A stretch of 14,301 bases of DNA from Candidatus Poribacteria bacterium (GTDB lineage: Bacteria > Poribacteria > WGA-4E > GCA-2687025): assembly GCA_002687025.1 (NCBI GenBank), contig NYZG01000007.1, positions 21,049-35,349 on the forward strand, in the 5' to 3' direction. Of the stretch, positions 1 through 8,300 are shown piece after piece (the stretch's first letter is position 1; every line of letters begins with the position of its first letter). The notes below the pieces were generated by a model. That model worked only from the letters and a program-made list of their open reading frames with translations. It did no database searches and was not told the origin of the DNA. Made by a program: the position numbers and the translations under genes.

Positions 1-1
1 G

Positions 2-3000
2 ACGGTCAAACTGAACGGCCGGCCCGTCGAGGTCACATTCGACGCCGTCGCCGGGATATTCTTGGCACGGAAGCAAGTCTTCGACGAGAGGGCGTACCTC
101 GTCACGGTGCGCGCCCTCAAACGGAATGGTCTCGCCACAACCGAGGCGTGGACGTTCATCGCCTCCCTGGCGGCCGACGACGAATCGCCCCCGGACGGCA
201 CTTCGTTCCGGCCCGTGGGAGAAACTCGCGAGACGCTGCCTGAGATACGCCTCACGGTTAGCGATGCCGCCGCGGGCGCCGATCCCGAGAGCATCGTCGT
301 GCACCTGGACGGCGTCGAGATCGCGACCGAGTACCTCCCGGCCGACGACCGTAGCGGCGCCGTCGTTGGGCAGGCGCCGCAGGTCCTTGCGGATGGCGAG
401 CACACGGTTTCCGCCACGTTCGCGGATCTCGCCGGCAACGAGGGATCGGCGGAGTGGTCGTTTGTCGTCACGACGCTCGCGCCCGCCGCGCCCACCATCG
501 ACACTGCCGACCTCGTCACGGCGCAACAGTCGGTGACGGTCAGCGGATCAGCCGCGCCTCTTGTCAACGTGGTCGTCACGGACGGGCGGAGCGTGCTTTG
601 GACCACCAGCGCTGATGCCGATGGCGCGTGGACGGCCGAGGCGTCGTTCGGCGCCGACGGTTCTCACGAGGTGGCTGCGCAGGCCCGCGACGCGCTCGGG
701 TCTCTCTCCGATCCCTCGAACGCGATGACCGTCCTCCTCGACCGCGAGCCACCCGATCTCCGCATAGTGACTCCGACGCCCGGCGCCGCCACGGGAACTC
801 TCACGCCCGCGATCTCGGGCGTCGTCGCGGACGACCTCAGCGGGGTGGACGCGGACAGTGTGACGCTGACCGTGAACGGCGAAACCGTTCCCGCGGGCTA
901 CGACGCCGCGCAGGGGGCGTTCTCCTACACGCCGGAGGCCGAACTGCAGGACGGCGAGGAAGTCGTGCTGACGCTCTCCGCGGAGGATGTCGTCGGCAAC
1001 GTGGCGTTGCTCTCCGGCACATTCACGACAGACACGAGACTCGCCGACGTCACGTCACCGACTATCCTGAGTCCTCGTGTCAACGGCATCGCAATGACGC
1101 CGGGCGTTGAGACTCAGGTAGCCGTCACCGATCTCGACATCGAATTCCGCGCGACAGACGATCTCTCTGGCGTGGCGCGGATATACGTGTCCTACGACGG
1201 CGAGTCCATTGAGCCGGCGATCCAGGGCGACGTGGCGTCGTTCAGTGTCCAGGAGGCCGAGGAGGGCTCGCACGCTGTCGTGCTCGGCGTCGAGGATGTC
1301 GCCGGCAACCCGGGCGATCCTGTCGTGCTGGCGATCCTCGTGCGCACGCAGCTCATTCCTCCCACGCTGGACCTTCCCTCGGCGACCAACATTCCAGACC
1401 TTCTCATCAGCGGCTCCGGCGTCCCCGATGGCGTGACGACGACGGTATTCGTCAACGGCCTTCCGGTGGCGACATCGGTGCAGGGAGATCTGCTGACCGG
1501 CGGCCCGGCGCGCCTGATCGAAGGCGCCAACGTCGTGTCCGTGACCGTCGCCGATGAAGCCGACAACGTCGCCACATCCGAGCCGCGCGCGGTGGTGCTG
1601 GATGTCACGGCGCCTTTGGCCGGCTTCGTCTTCCCAACGCCCGACTCCACGGTCGAGGCGGGTACGGATACGCTCCGGGCGCAGGTGAGCGACGCGGTCG
1701 GGATCGATGCCGCGTCGGCGGTGCTCACGCTGGACGACGCGGTTGTTCCGGGCGCCTTCCTCGACGACTCGACACTCGAGTATGTCGCCGACGACGCGTT
1801 CGACGTCGGCCGCCACTTCGCGGCGATCGTCGTCAGGGATCTGGCCGGCAACGAGGCGCGGCGCGGCGTCGCGTTTGTTGTGGATGGCTCCGCGCCGGAG
1901 GTGGCCGGCATCGTCCCCTCAGACGGCGAGATCGTGCCATCTCTCTCGCCGCTCGTGGCGGCCACGATCGTCGACGATGACGTCGACCTGAGTACCCTGG
2001 ATGTGCTGTTTGGCCCCGTAGATGGCGCGCTGCAATCGGTGGTCAGCAACGCCGACTTCGCATTCGACGCCAACATCGGGCAGTTCGCCTTCGTGCCGGC
2101 GCTGGAGAATCTGACCTCATATAGCGTCGTGGTCCGCATATCCGACAGCGTGGGCAATCCGACGGAAGTGTCCTGGACGTTCCACATCGACACCGACGCG
2201 GACGATGTGAGTGAGCCGGCCATCACGATCCTGTTCCCCGCGCCGGGCCAGACCATCGGCGACACCGGGCTCGATACTCTGGCATTCTCCGTAGGCGACG
2301 CCGGCGGCGTCGAGTCGGTGGCGATCTTCGTCAACGACCCGCAGGGCGAGACGCCACTGTCTCTCGGACGCCTCGTCGACGAAGGGATCGCGGAATTCAA
2401 CCGCGTTACGGGCGTCGTGAGAATCTACGGGCGTCGGCTGTTCGCGCCGTACCAAGCGTCGCGCGGGCCGACGTTCGCGTTGGACCCGCTGGAACTCAAC
2501 GCCTTGGAGCGCTCGCTGACCGGCGGCGGAGGGGCGTCGTTCGACCCCCTCGAACTCAACGCGCTGGAGCGTTCGCTGTCGGGCGACGGCGCTGGCGGCG
2601 CGGCGGCGAGCGTCGCGGCGCTGGAGCGTTCCCTTACGACGAGCCCGGGCCTTCTCGGCGTGGGAGCCAATACGATGGGCGTCCAGGCGTTGGACCTGTC
2701 AGGGAACGTCTCGTTCGCCACCTGGTCGTTCAGCGTGAGCCTGGACCCGCCGGATGCGCCCGTGTTCGACACGCTCCCAGAGCTGACGAACCAGCAGTCT
2801 AGCGTGGTCACCGGCCGCATCCCGGGCCTGGCGGGCTCCGGCGCGTTGCCGATCGCCCTCTCGCTGCGCGTGAACGGCGTCACGTCGGGGCGCGTCGATG
2901 TCGAGACCGCGGACGGCGACTTCGCGTTCGCGTCGGTGCCCCTGAACGTGGGCGAGAACACGATCACCGCTACGGCGCAGGATGTCGCGGGGAATCTCAG

Positions 3001-3320
3001 CGATCGATCCGGGTCTCTGACCCTCTTCGTGGACGCCGAGCCCCCAACGGTGACGCTGAATCCGATACCGTCGGCCTCCGCGCTGTTGGAGCTCACTGTG
3101 ACGGGATCGGTGCGGGACGACAGGACGGGCGACCTGTCTCAGCTCACCCTCGTTCTGAACGGCGATGAGACGCCAATCGACCTGTCGCAGGGGGCGTTTT
3201 CAGCTTCGGCAGCGTTGGATCAGCCGCAGAACACCGTGTTCGTACGCGCAGTGGACGCGGCGGGCAACGTGTCGGACACGGACGAGGTCACCGTCTCCCG
3301 AGACGTGGACGCGCCGGCCA
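2..3320 (+). repeat. Tandem bacterial Ig-like repeats (about eleven units)
   Basis: Approximate units are 2-166, 176-478, 479-753, 739-1041, 1043-1351, 1352-1615, 1616-1900, 1901-2208, 2209-2755, 2754-3045 and 3046-3320. Each is roughly 90-100 residues, except the ninth at about 180. Many units begin with a (D/E)xxxP segment followed by xxxPxxG, carry a central VxLxxDGxxV-type strand, and end with a DxxGN turn and a (S/T)Fxxxx strand. The units are diverged in sequence, so they are old duplications rather than recent copies. Such arrays usually act as stalks or ligand-binding rods in exported proteins. Confidence 0.8.
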
Positions 3321-4897
3321 CCGCGCCTGCAAGTCTCACCATCCTCCCCGCCGAGACAACGCGCGGGATGAAGCTCGCGTGGGTGGCCGATCCCGGGGCG
3401 CACAGCTACAAGGTGTATCGCTCTGCCCTTGCATTCCAGGTGGCGGAAGGCATTGCGCCCATCGCGGACAATGTTCTGGGCACGACCTACGTGGATTCCT
3501 CGGCGGCCGAGGGTCAGACGTTCCACTACGCCATCGCTTCCGTGGATGGCGCGGGGAACAGCGACCCGGCCAAGCTCTCTCCGGTGGTAAACGCGACGCT
3601 GATCCGTGAGCGCGGGGGAGCGGCGACACTCGGCGACGGCACGCGCCTCGTGATGCAAAGACGCGGCCTCTTCCCGAACATCCTCATCCCGGGCGTGGTC
3701 GAGATCACTACGCCCACTGACTTGCCTACCCTCAGCCGGGCTATCGATGGCAGCGCGCGCGACGTCACCGTGCGCGACCCGAAGGGCGTCGTCGCGGAGA
3801 CGTTCGTGGAGCCCGCGCGGTTCACCATCCCCGTTCCGGCGGGTGTGGTAATCACCGGAGAGTCGCCCGTCGCGTACCTGCTGGCTCGCACGATCTGGGC
3901 GGGTCTGGATTCCACGCGGGACGCCCCCGTCCGCACCGTGACGGCATCGATCCCGGGCTCGGCGACAGTCCGTCTCGGTGAGACTGGCGAGGTCGTCCTG
4001 CTGGGAGACATCGATCGCAACGGGGTAGTGGACATCATCGATCTCGTCACTGTCGGCCGGCTGTTCGGCACGTCCGCGGACCCCGGAGCCCCGGCCGATG
4101 TCAACGGTGACGGCTCCATCTCGATAATCGACCTCGTAACGGTGGCGTCGCAGTTCGGAGAGCGCATCGGGCAGGCTGCCCCGGCGCGCCTGACGGCTGC
4201 CGATGCCGTCGTGCGCCTGACTCTGGAGGCGCAGTCGCTCGGGGACGGCATGGCAGAAGTCGTGGCGCGGGCCGAGTCGTCGGTGGCCCTCGCGGGCTAC
4301 TCGCTGACGCTCTCAAGCACTCTTGCCCCACGTGTGGAAGCCGGCGACGCGCTGGGCGCCCTGTCGTTCTGGATGACGCCGCGTCTCACGCAGACCGCGG
4401 TCGGGACGAGGGTGGACTTGGCCGCGGCGCGCCTGGGCGCGATGGCCGAGTCTCACGGGGACGGATCGGGTGTGCTGGCGCGGCTCGTCGTGCAGGGCGA
4501 CCCCGCCGCCGCCCTGCGCGCGATACGCCTCGACACGGCCCAGTTCAGCGACCCCGAGGGGCGTCTCCTGACTTTAGACTGGATGCGCACGGCGGCGGCC
4601 ACGTATCGCACCGCGCTGCATCCGAACTACCCGAATCCGTTCAACCCGGAGACGTGGATCCCGTTCAGCCTCGATGCTGACGGCGAGGTCCTCATCCGCA
4701 TCTATGACGCGCGTGGCTCCCTGGTACGCGAGCTCGATCTGGGGAAGCGGTCGGCGGGGGCATACCGGTCGCGAGACAAGGCTGCCCACTGGGATGGGAC
4801 CAACCCGTACGGCGAAAGAGTCGCCAGCGGCGTATACTACTATCAGCTCATTGCGGCGGGTGGCCATATGATGCGCCGGATGGTCGTGCTGAAATAA
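2..4897 (+). CDS. Large exported Ig-repeat protein with FN3, dockerin, cohesin-like and T9SS-type sorting domain (5' partial)
   Basis: The frame is open to the left edge, so the TTG at 62 is not a real start and any signal peptide lies outside the window; the stop is TAA at 4895-4897. In order: about eleven Ig-like repeats (2-3320), most ending in a DxxGN motif (for example 431-439, 992-1000, 1844-1852, 3260-3268); a fibronectin-III-like domain (about 3320-3600, SYKVYRS...FHYAIASVDGAGNSD); an unassigned segment (3601-4000); a dockerin (4004-4159); a cohesin-like domain (about 4208-4590, GYSLTLS...GSGVLARL); and a C-terminal sorting domain (4616-4894). The likely role is as a secreted or surface-anchored structural or adhesive protein; no catalytic motif is seen. 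Repeat nine holds an inserted short repeat (2483-2635). The domain calls rest on pattern recognition; the dockerin and sorting domain are the firmest, the cohesin-like call the weakest. Confidence 0.9.
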   Translation, partial: TVKLNGRPVEVTFDAVAGIFLARKQVFDERAYLVTVRALKRNGLATTEAWTFIASLAADDESPPDGTSFRPVGETRETLPEIRLTVSDAAAGADPESIVVHLDGVEIATEYLPADDRSGAVVGQAPQVLADGEHTVSATFADLAGNEGSAEWSFVVTTLAPAAPTIDTADLVTAQQSVTVSGSAAPLVNVVVTDGRSVLWTTSADADGAWTAEASFGADGSHEVAAQARDALGSLSDPSNAMTVLLDREPPDLRIVTPTPGAATGTLTPAISGVVADDLSGVDADSVTLTVNGETVPAGYDAAQGAFSYTPEAELQDGEEVVLTLSAEDVVGNVALLSGTFTTDTRLADVTSPTILSPRVNGIAMTPGVETQVAVTDLDIEFRATDDLSGVARIYVSYDGESIEPAIQGDVASFSVQEAEEGSHAVVLGVEDVAGNPGDPVVLAILVRTQLIPPTLDLPSATNIPDLLISGSGVPDGVTTTVFVNGLPVATSVQGDLLTGGPARLIEGANVVSVTVADEADNVATSEPRAVVLDVTAPLAGFVFPTPDSTVEAGTDTLRAQVSDAVGIDAASAVLTLDDAVVPGAFLDDSTLEYVADDAFDVGRHFAAIVVRDLAGNEARRGVAFVVDGSAPEVAGIVPSDGEIVPSLSPLVAATIVDDDVDLSTLDVLFGPVDGALQSVVSNADFAFDANIGQFAFVPALENLTSYSVVVRISDSVGNPTEVSWTFHIDTDADDVSEPAITILFPAPGQTIGDTGLDTLAFSVGDAGGVESVAIFVNDPQGETPLSLGRLVDEGIAEFNRVTGVVRIYGRRLFAPYQASRGPTFALDPLELNALERSLTGGGGASFDPLELNALERSLSGDGAGGAAASVAALERSLTTSPGLLGVGANTMGVQALDLSGNVSFATWSFSVSLDPPDAPVFDTLPELTNQQSSVVTGRIPGLAGSGALPIALSLRVNGVTSGRVDVETADGDFAFASVPLNVGENTITATAQDVAGNLSDRSGSLTLFVDAEPPTVTLNPIPSASALLELTVTGSVRDDRTGDLSQLTLVLNGDETPIDLSQGAFSASAALDQPQNTVFVRAVDAAGNVSDTDEVTVSRDVDAPATAPASLTILPAETTRGMKLAWVADPGAHSYKVYRSALAFQVAEGIAPIADNVLGTTYVDSSAAEGQTFHYAIASVDGAGNSDPAKLSPVVNATLIRERGGAATLGDGTRLVMQRRGLFPNILIPGVVEITTPTDLPTLSRAIDGSARDVTVRDPKGVVAETFVEPARFTIPVPAGVVITGESPVAYLLARTIWAGLDSTRDAPVRTVTASIPGSATVRLGETGEVVLLGDIDRNGVVDIIDLVTVGRLFGTSADPGAPADVNGDGSISIIDLVTVASQFGERIGQAAPARLTAADAVVRLTLEAQSLGDGMAEVVARAESSVALAGYSLTLSSTLAPRVEAGDALGALSFWMTPRLTQTAVGTRVDLAAARLGAMAESHGDGSGVLARLVVQGDPAAALRAIRLDTAQFSDPEGRLLTLDWMRTAAATYRTALHPNYPNPFNPETWIPFSLDADGEVLIRIYDARGSLVRELDLGKRSAGAYRSRDKAAHWDGTNPYGERVASGVYYYQLIAAGGHMMRRMVVLK
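2483..2635 (+). repeat. Three-copy short peptide repeat inserted in an Ig-like domain
   Basis: DPLELNALERSL is encoded at 2483-2518 and again at 2543-2578 (60-base period), and a shortened ALERSL copy lies at 2618-2635. Glycine/alanine/serine-rich spacers separate them. The first two 36-base copies differ at five positions, all synonymous third or first codon positions, so the peptide is 12/12 identical. The element lies inside repeat nine, between its VNDPQG strand and its closing ALDLSGN turn, and contributes much of that unit's excess length. The motif looks amphipathic and helix-prone in an otherwise beta-sheet protein. Function unknown. Confidence 0.85.
4004..4159 (+). other. Dockerin type I domain (two EF-hand-like calcium loops)
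   Basis: Within the first CDS. Loop 1, encoded at 4007-4042, reads DIDRNGVVDIID, with oxygen ligands at positions 1, 3, 5, 9 and 12. Loop 2, at 4097-4132, reads DVNGDGSISIID with the same spacing. Each is followed by an LVTV-type helix (LVTVGRLFG, LVTVASQFG), the usual F/G-ended dockerin helix. Dockerins bind calcium and dock to cohesin domains. Here the partner could be the cohesin-like segment just downstream or another protein; this is inference. Confidence 0.88.
4616..4894 (+). other. C-terminal FlgD-Ig-like / T9SS type A sorting-like domain
   Basis: About 93 residues ending exactly at the stop. It contains NYPNPFNPETWIPF, then IYDARGSLVREL, AGAY, HWDGTNPYGERVASGVYYY and MMRRMVVLK. This is the standard order of the C-terminal domain that targets proteins to the type IX secretion route and the cell surface in Bacteroidota-like and related phyla. 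The second protein ends with the same domain (11109-11384). Whether this organism has a complete T9SS cannot be seen here. Confidence 0.85.
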
Positions 4898-4931
4898 GCG
4901 GGGCGCGGTCACATCTATCTGAACCGAATGG

Positions 4932-4946
4932 CGCCCTCGGGCGTTT
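4932..4946 (+). terminator. Weak intrinsic terminator candidate after the first gene
   Basis: CGCC-CTCG-GGCG forms a short 4-bp GC stem with a tetraloop, followed by TTTAT, starting 35 bases past the TAA. The stem is short and the T-run minimal, so this is only a candidate; the hairpin at 4994-5011 is an alternative. Confidence 0.25.
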
Positions 4947-4993
4947 ATGAACACGGCAGGTAGCGCTGTGTCGGGCTCGGGCGCGGCGTCGAA

Positions 4994-5015
4994 GGGCGCT
5001 CCGAGCGGCCCGTTT
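4994..5015 (+). terminator. Second terminator candidate in the first gap
   Basis: GGGCGCT (4994-5000) can pair with AGC and GCCC (5004-5011) with one bulged G and a 3-base loop, giving about seven mostly GC pairs followed by GTTT. It lies about 100 bases past the stop of the first gene. It is a better stem than 4932-4943 but also has a poor U-tract. Confidence 0.3.
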
Positions 5016-5148
5016 CGCAAATGCGCGCTTGTGGGTTGGGGCCGCGCTGACGCGTTGCGCGGGGTGTCTTTGGCAGGCTACGGTTGGTGTGGCGTCCTTG
5101 TGTGCCTTGCGTAGGCGGACTACAGGTCTGGGTTTTCGGGCAAGATTC

Positions 5149-5204
5149 GGCATCGCGGGCAAGCGTCGAGACCAGGCGTACGAAGCCGCTGGACCCGAGA
5201 TGCC
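5149..5204 (+). promoter_or_regulatory. Nested inverted-repeat structure in the leader of the second gene
   Basis: GGCATC (5149-5154) pairs with GATGCC (5199-5204). After a single G/A mismatch, CGGG (5156-5159) pairs with CCCG (5194-5197), giving ten pairs in all. Inside, CCAGGC (5172-5177) can pair with GCC (5185-5187) and TGG (5190-5192) around a 2-base bulge and a 7-base loop. It ends 117 bases before the ATG at 5322, so it could be a leader RNA structure or a DNA operator. I cannot assign it to a known riboswitch class. Confidence 0.35.
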
Positions 5205-5306
5205 CCACTAGATGCGACGGTTAGAGTAAGCGGCGTGGCGCGTGCGCCCATTACGGATATGCGGAAGCTTGGCGTCGTGACGGCAGGCGGACGCCACGAG
5301 CACACC

Positions 5307-5314
5307 GAGGGGAA
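5307..5314 (+). promoter_or_regulatory. Ribosome binding site deciding the start of the second gene
   Basis: GAGGGGAA lies about 7-8 bases before the ATG at 5322, a good Shine-Dalgarno position. The in-frame GTG at 5235 and ATG at 5259 have no comparable site. Starting at 5322 also puts a standard signal peptide at the very N-terminus, so 5322 is preferred. Confidence 0.7.
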
Positions 5315-5321
5315 TTGGGTT

Positions 5322-8300
5322 ATGGGTCCGTCGACACCGACTGAAGACGGCGGGCGCCCGCGACGCACGTGGCTTGCCGCGCCTCTGTCTCTGATGGTCG
5401 CCCTCCTCGCGACAACGGCGGTCGCGCAGGAAGGCGTGTTCTCGGTAGCCGATGTTTCGGCCGCGGAGGACTCCGGGCCGGCGACCTTTACGATAACTCT
5501 GACGGGTGCGCCCGCATCGTACAGCTACACGGTCGACTACTTTACGACTGATGTAACGACCGATGCGGCCTCCGGCGATTACACCGAGACGCCATCCGGC
5601 ACGCCTGGGCAGTTGGCCTTCACGACGGGCACGACGAGCGCGACCGTGGATGTGCCCTTCGGCGTCGACGTGTTGGACGAGCCGGATGAGACTTTCACCT
5701 TCACGCTCGCGAGCCCGGGAGGCGGCGCCACGCTCGACGGCGCGGCTACCGTGGCCACCGGGACGATCACGAACGACGACGTCCCGACGATCACGATCGG
5801 CGACATCTCGGTCGCCGAGGCCGCGGGCGGCGCCACCCTGACGGTCACTCTCTCGAATGCCAGCACCGCCGATGTCACCGTTCAGGCCGACACGGGCGAG
5901 GGCACGGCTACCACCACAGACGCGGACTACGACGCCGTCATCTCGCAGCTCGTGAGCGTGACCGCAGGCTCCACGTCCGCCGTGGTTTCCGTCACCATCA
6001 ACGACGACGGAACAGACGAACCGGACGAGACGTTCACGGTCGACCTGTCGTCCCCCGGCGGCGGAGCAACCGCTACGCCACCGACGATAGGCACGGCGTC
6101 CGGCACGGTGACCGTCACCAACGATGATGTCCCCACGATCAGCATCGCTGACGTCGCCGTATCTGAGATCACCGGACTTGCGCAGGCCGTCGTCACGCTG
6201 TCGAACCTCAGCACGGCGGATGTCACAGCAGTCGCGGACACCGCGGACGGCACGGCGACCACGGGCGACACTGACTACACGGCCGTCGTCGGAGCGACCG
6301 TGACGATCGTAGCAGGCACGCTGACAAGCACGGCAGATGTCACGATCGCGGATGACGCCACGAAGGAGATCAACGAAACCCTAACGATCACGCTGTCGTC
6401 GCCTGGCGGAGGCGCGACAGGAACGCCTCCGACGATTACGGACGCTACCGCGGTCGTCACGATCCTCAACGACGACGACGCGCTGCCTGCGACGTCGCTG
6501 ACAGTGAACGTCGACGATACCTCTTCGGCGATCGACGGCGCCTTGGTAAGCGTCTTCGAGAGCGACACGACGACCCCGGCGACAGTCGCGGACGCCGACC
6601 CCCACAAGCTGACCGTCGCGGGCGCGGTCACGTTCGCGGGACTCCTTGAAGGCGCGACGTACCACGTCGCTGTGTCGGGCGGGTCGTTGGGTTACCTGAC
6701 CAATACGGCCACCATCGCCGCCTTCGATGGGGCGCACGCGGAGACCGTCTCCCTCACCACGACATCGGTTCTCGTCCTGGTGCAGGACGCGGCCGGGTCA
6801 CCCGCGGCGATCGTGGGCGCCACCGTGGCCATCGATGGCATCTCGGAGGCCACGGACGGTTCGGGCATTGCGACGCTGCTACAGGTGCCGACAAAGGCCG
6901 GCCCGGAGGACGCCGGAAACGCGCCCACCGATCTGACGATCTCGGTCACAGGCCCCGCCGACACAGGTTCCACGCGGTACCAAGACGCTTCGCTGACACC
7001 GGTCAACGTCCTTGAGTCCGGGGCCACCGACCTGACAAGCACGAACCCGATCACCCTCGCCAACGTGCAACTGACCGTCACTGTGACCGGCGAGGATTCG
7101 GCGGGAGATCAGGTCGCCTTGGACGGCGCCGCCGTGACTCTCACCGGGCTGGAAACGGTGAGCATTGACACGTCGGGTGGTGGCGTCGCGGACTTCGGCG
7201 CGCCCGCTGGCGGCGGCGGAATCCTTGCAGGTGACTACGCGGTCACCGTCGTTGAGCCTGGGTACGTCACGAGCGCGGACCCGACCCCCGTGTCGGTGAC
7301 GACCGCCGCAACTGGCGCCCTCGCTCTGGGACTGAACTACACGTCCATCACGATCCACGTGAGCAGCGGCGGGATCGACATCGCCGGCGTCGCCGTCGCG
7401 GCGGCACTGGACGGCGGAGGGGCCGTGACGCCACCCCGCACGGCCCCGAGTGGCGCAGTGACAGATGCAGGCGGGCTGCTCGAGCTGCGCGGAATCGACG
7501 GCACGTCCGGCGAGCTGCACACACTCACTATGAGCAAAGCTGGGTTCGTGACGTCCACGCTCGCCGGCAAGCAGATCAGCGACACGGCGTCCACCGGCAC
7601 AGTGGATATCCTGACGCCGGCCATCACCGTAGATGTCGACGACGGCGCCGACCCCTTCAACGGCGTGACCATCACCGTGAGCGGCCCCTCGGGTACGTTC
7701 ACCGCCGTCACGAACACGACGCCGACCATGGTCGGGACCCTCGCCGGTACGGTCGGCCCGGGTCAGGCCGTCTTCCCGACGCTCCTCGCCGGTGATTACA
7801 CGGTCACGGCGTCTTTGGACGGCTGGGTATCGGCGCAGCAGACCCCGGTGACGTTGGCTGCGACAACGCAGTCGACCGTGCCGCTCAGCCTGGCGCAGAC
7901 GCAACTCACGCTGACCGTCTCGGCCATTGATGTGGGAGACGATGTCACGGTGACGCTGCCGGCCGGGGCAAACGCGGCTCCGCTCACCATCAACGCGGAT
8001 GCGTCAGCCAAGGACTATGTATTCACCGGCGCGACGGGTGGCGCATACGACGCGCTTGTGACGGGTGCAGGCTACGAGAACCTGACCGTCCCGGTCCTGA
8101 TCGACGCGGCGCCCGGAGCCACGGTGACGACCGCAGCCGGCGCGCTCGTGACGAACAGCGTGTCCGTCGCGGTGACCCCCGAGGGCTCGACGGTGCCGGC
8201 TCCCTTCGTGGATGCCGGTGGCGGGACGTTCACGGCGACCAAGGTGCTCGTCGGTCAGAGCGTCGACTTCACGAAGCTTGGGTACATCACGCAGGCGGTG

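Larger units (their letters stand above)
4898..5321. other. Non-coding gap between the first and second large genes
   Basis: There are 424 bases between the TAA at 4897 and the preferred ATG at 5322. I find no convincing gene in it: the open frames crossing it are short, lack ribosome sites and have no recognisable protein content. It does hold several GC-rich inverted repeats (4932-4943, 4994-5011, 5042-5062, 5149-5204, 5237-5248). No clear sigma-70 promoter pair is visible. The length implies that the second gene has its own promoter and perhaps a structured leader. Confidence 0.6.

Noticed and set aside
62..64. TTG as the start of the first gene
   Set aside because: The same frame is open and reads as Ig-like protein from base 2 (VKLNGRPVEVTFDA), so the gene begins outside the window.
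1192..2400. 402-codon minus-strand open frame opposite the first gene
   Set aside because: It is serine/threonine/alanine-rich shadow translation of the Ig-repeat region, with no recognisable motif.
3601..4000. ZU5-like domain between the FN3 domain and the dockerin
   Set aside because: A GG...LGDGTRLVM start and an FTIPVPAG segment are suggestive, but the ZU5 pattern is not complete enough to call.
5130..5235. Cyclic-di-GMP-I riboswitch
   Set aside because: Only short GGGCAA and GAAGCC pieces match, the usual CGCAAAGCC segment lacks bases, and the second helix with its ligand cytosine is not recognisable. Kept only as a generic structured element.
5235..5321. N-terminal extension of the second gene from GTG 5235 or ATG 5259
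   Set aside because: It has no ribosome site and would put 29 (or 21) unhelpful residues before a normal signal peptide, whereas the ATG at 5322 has a good Shine-Dalgarno sequence.
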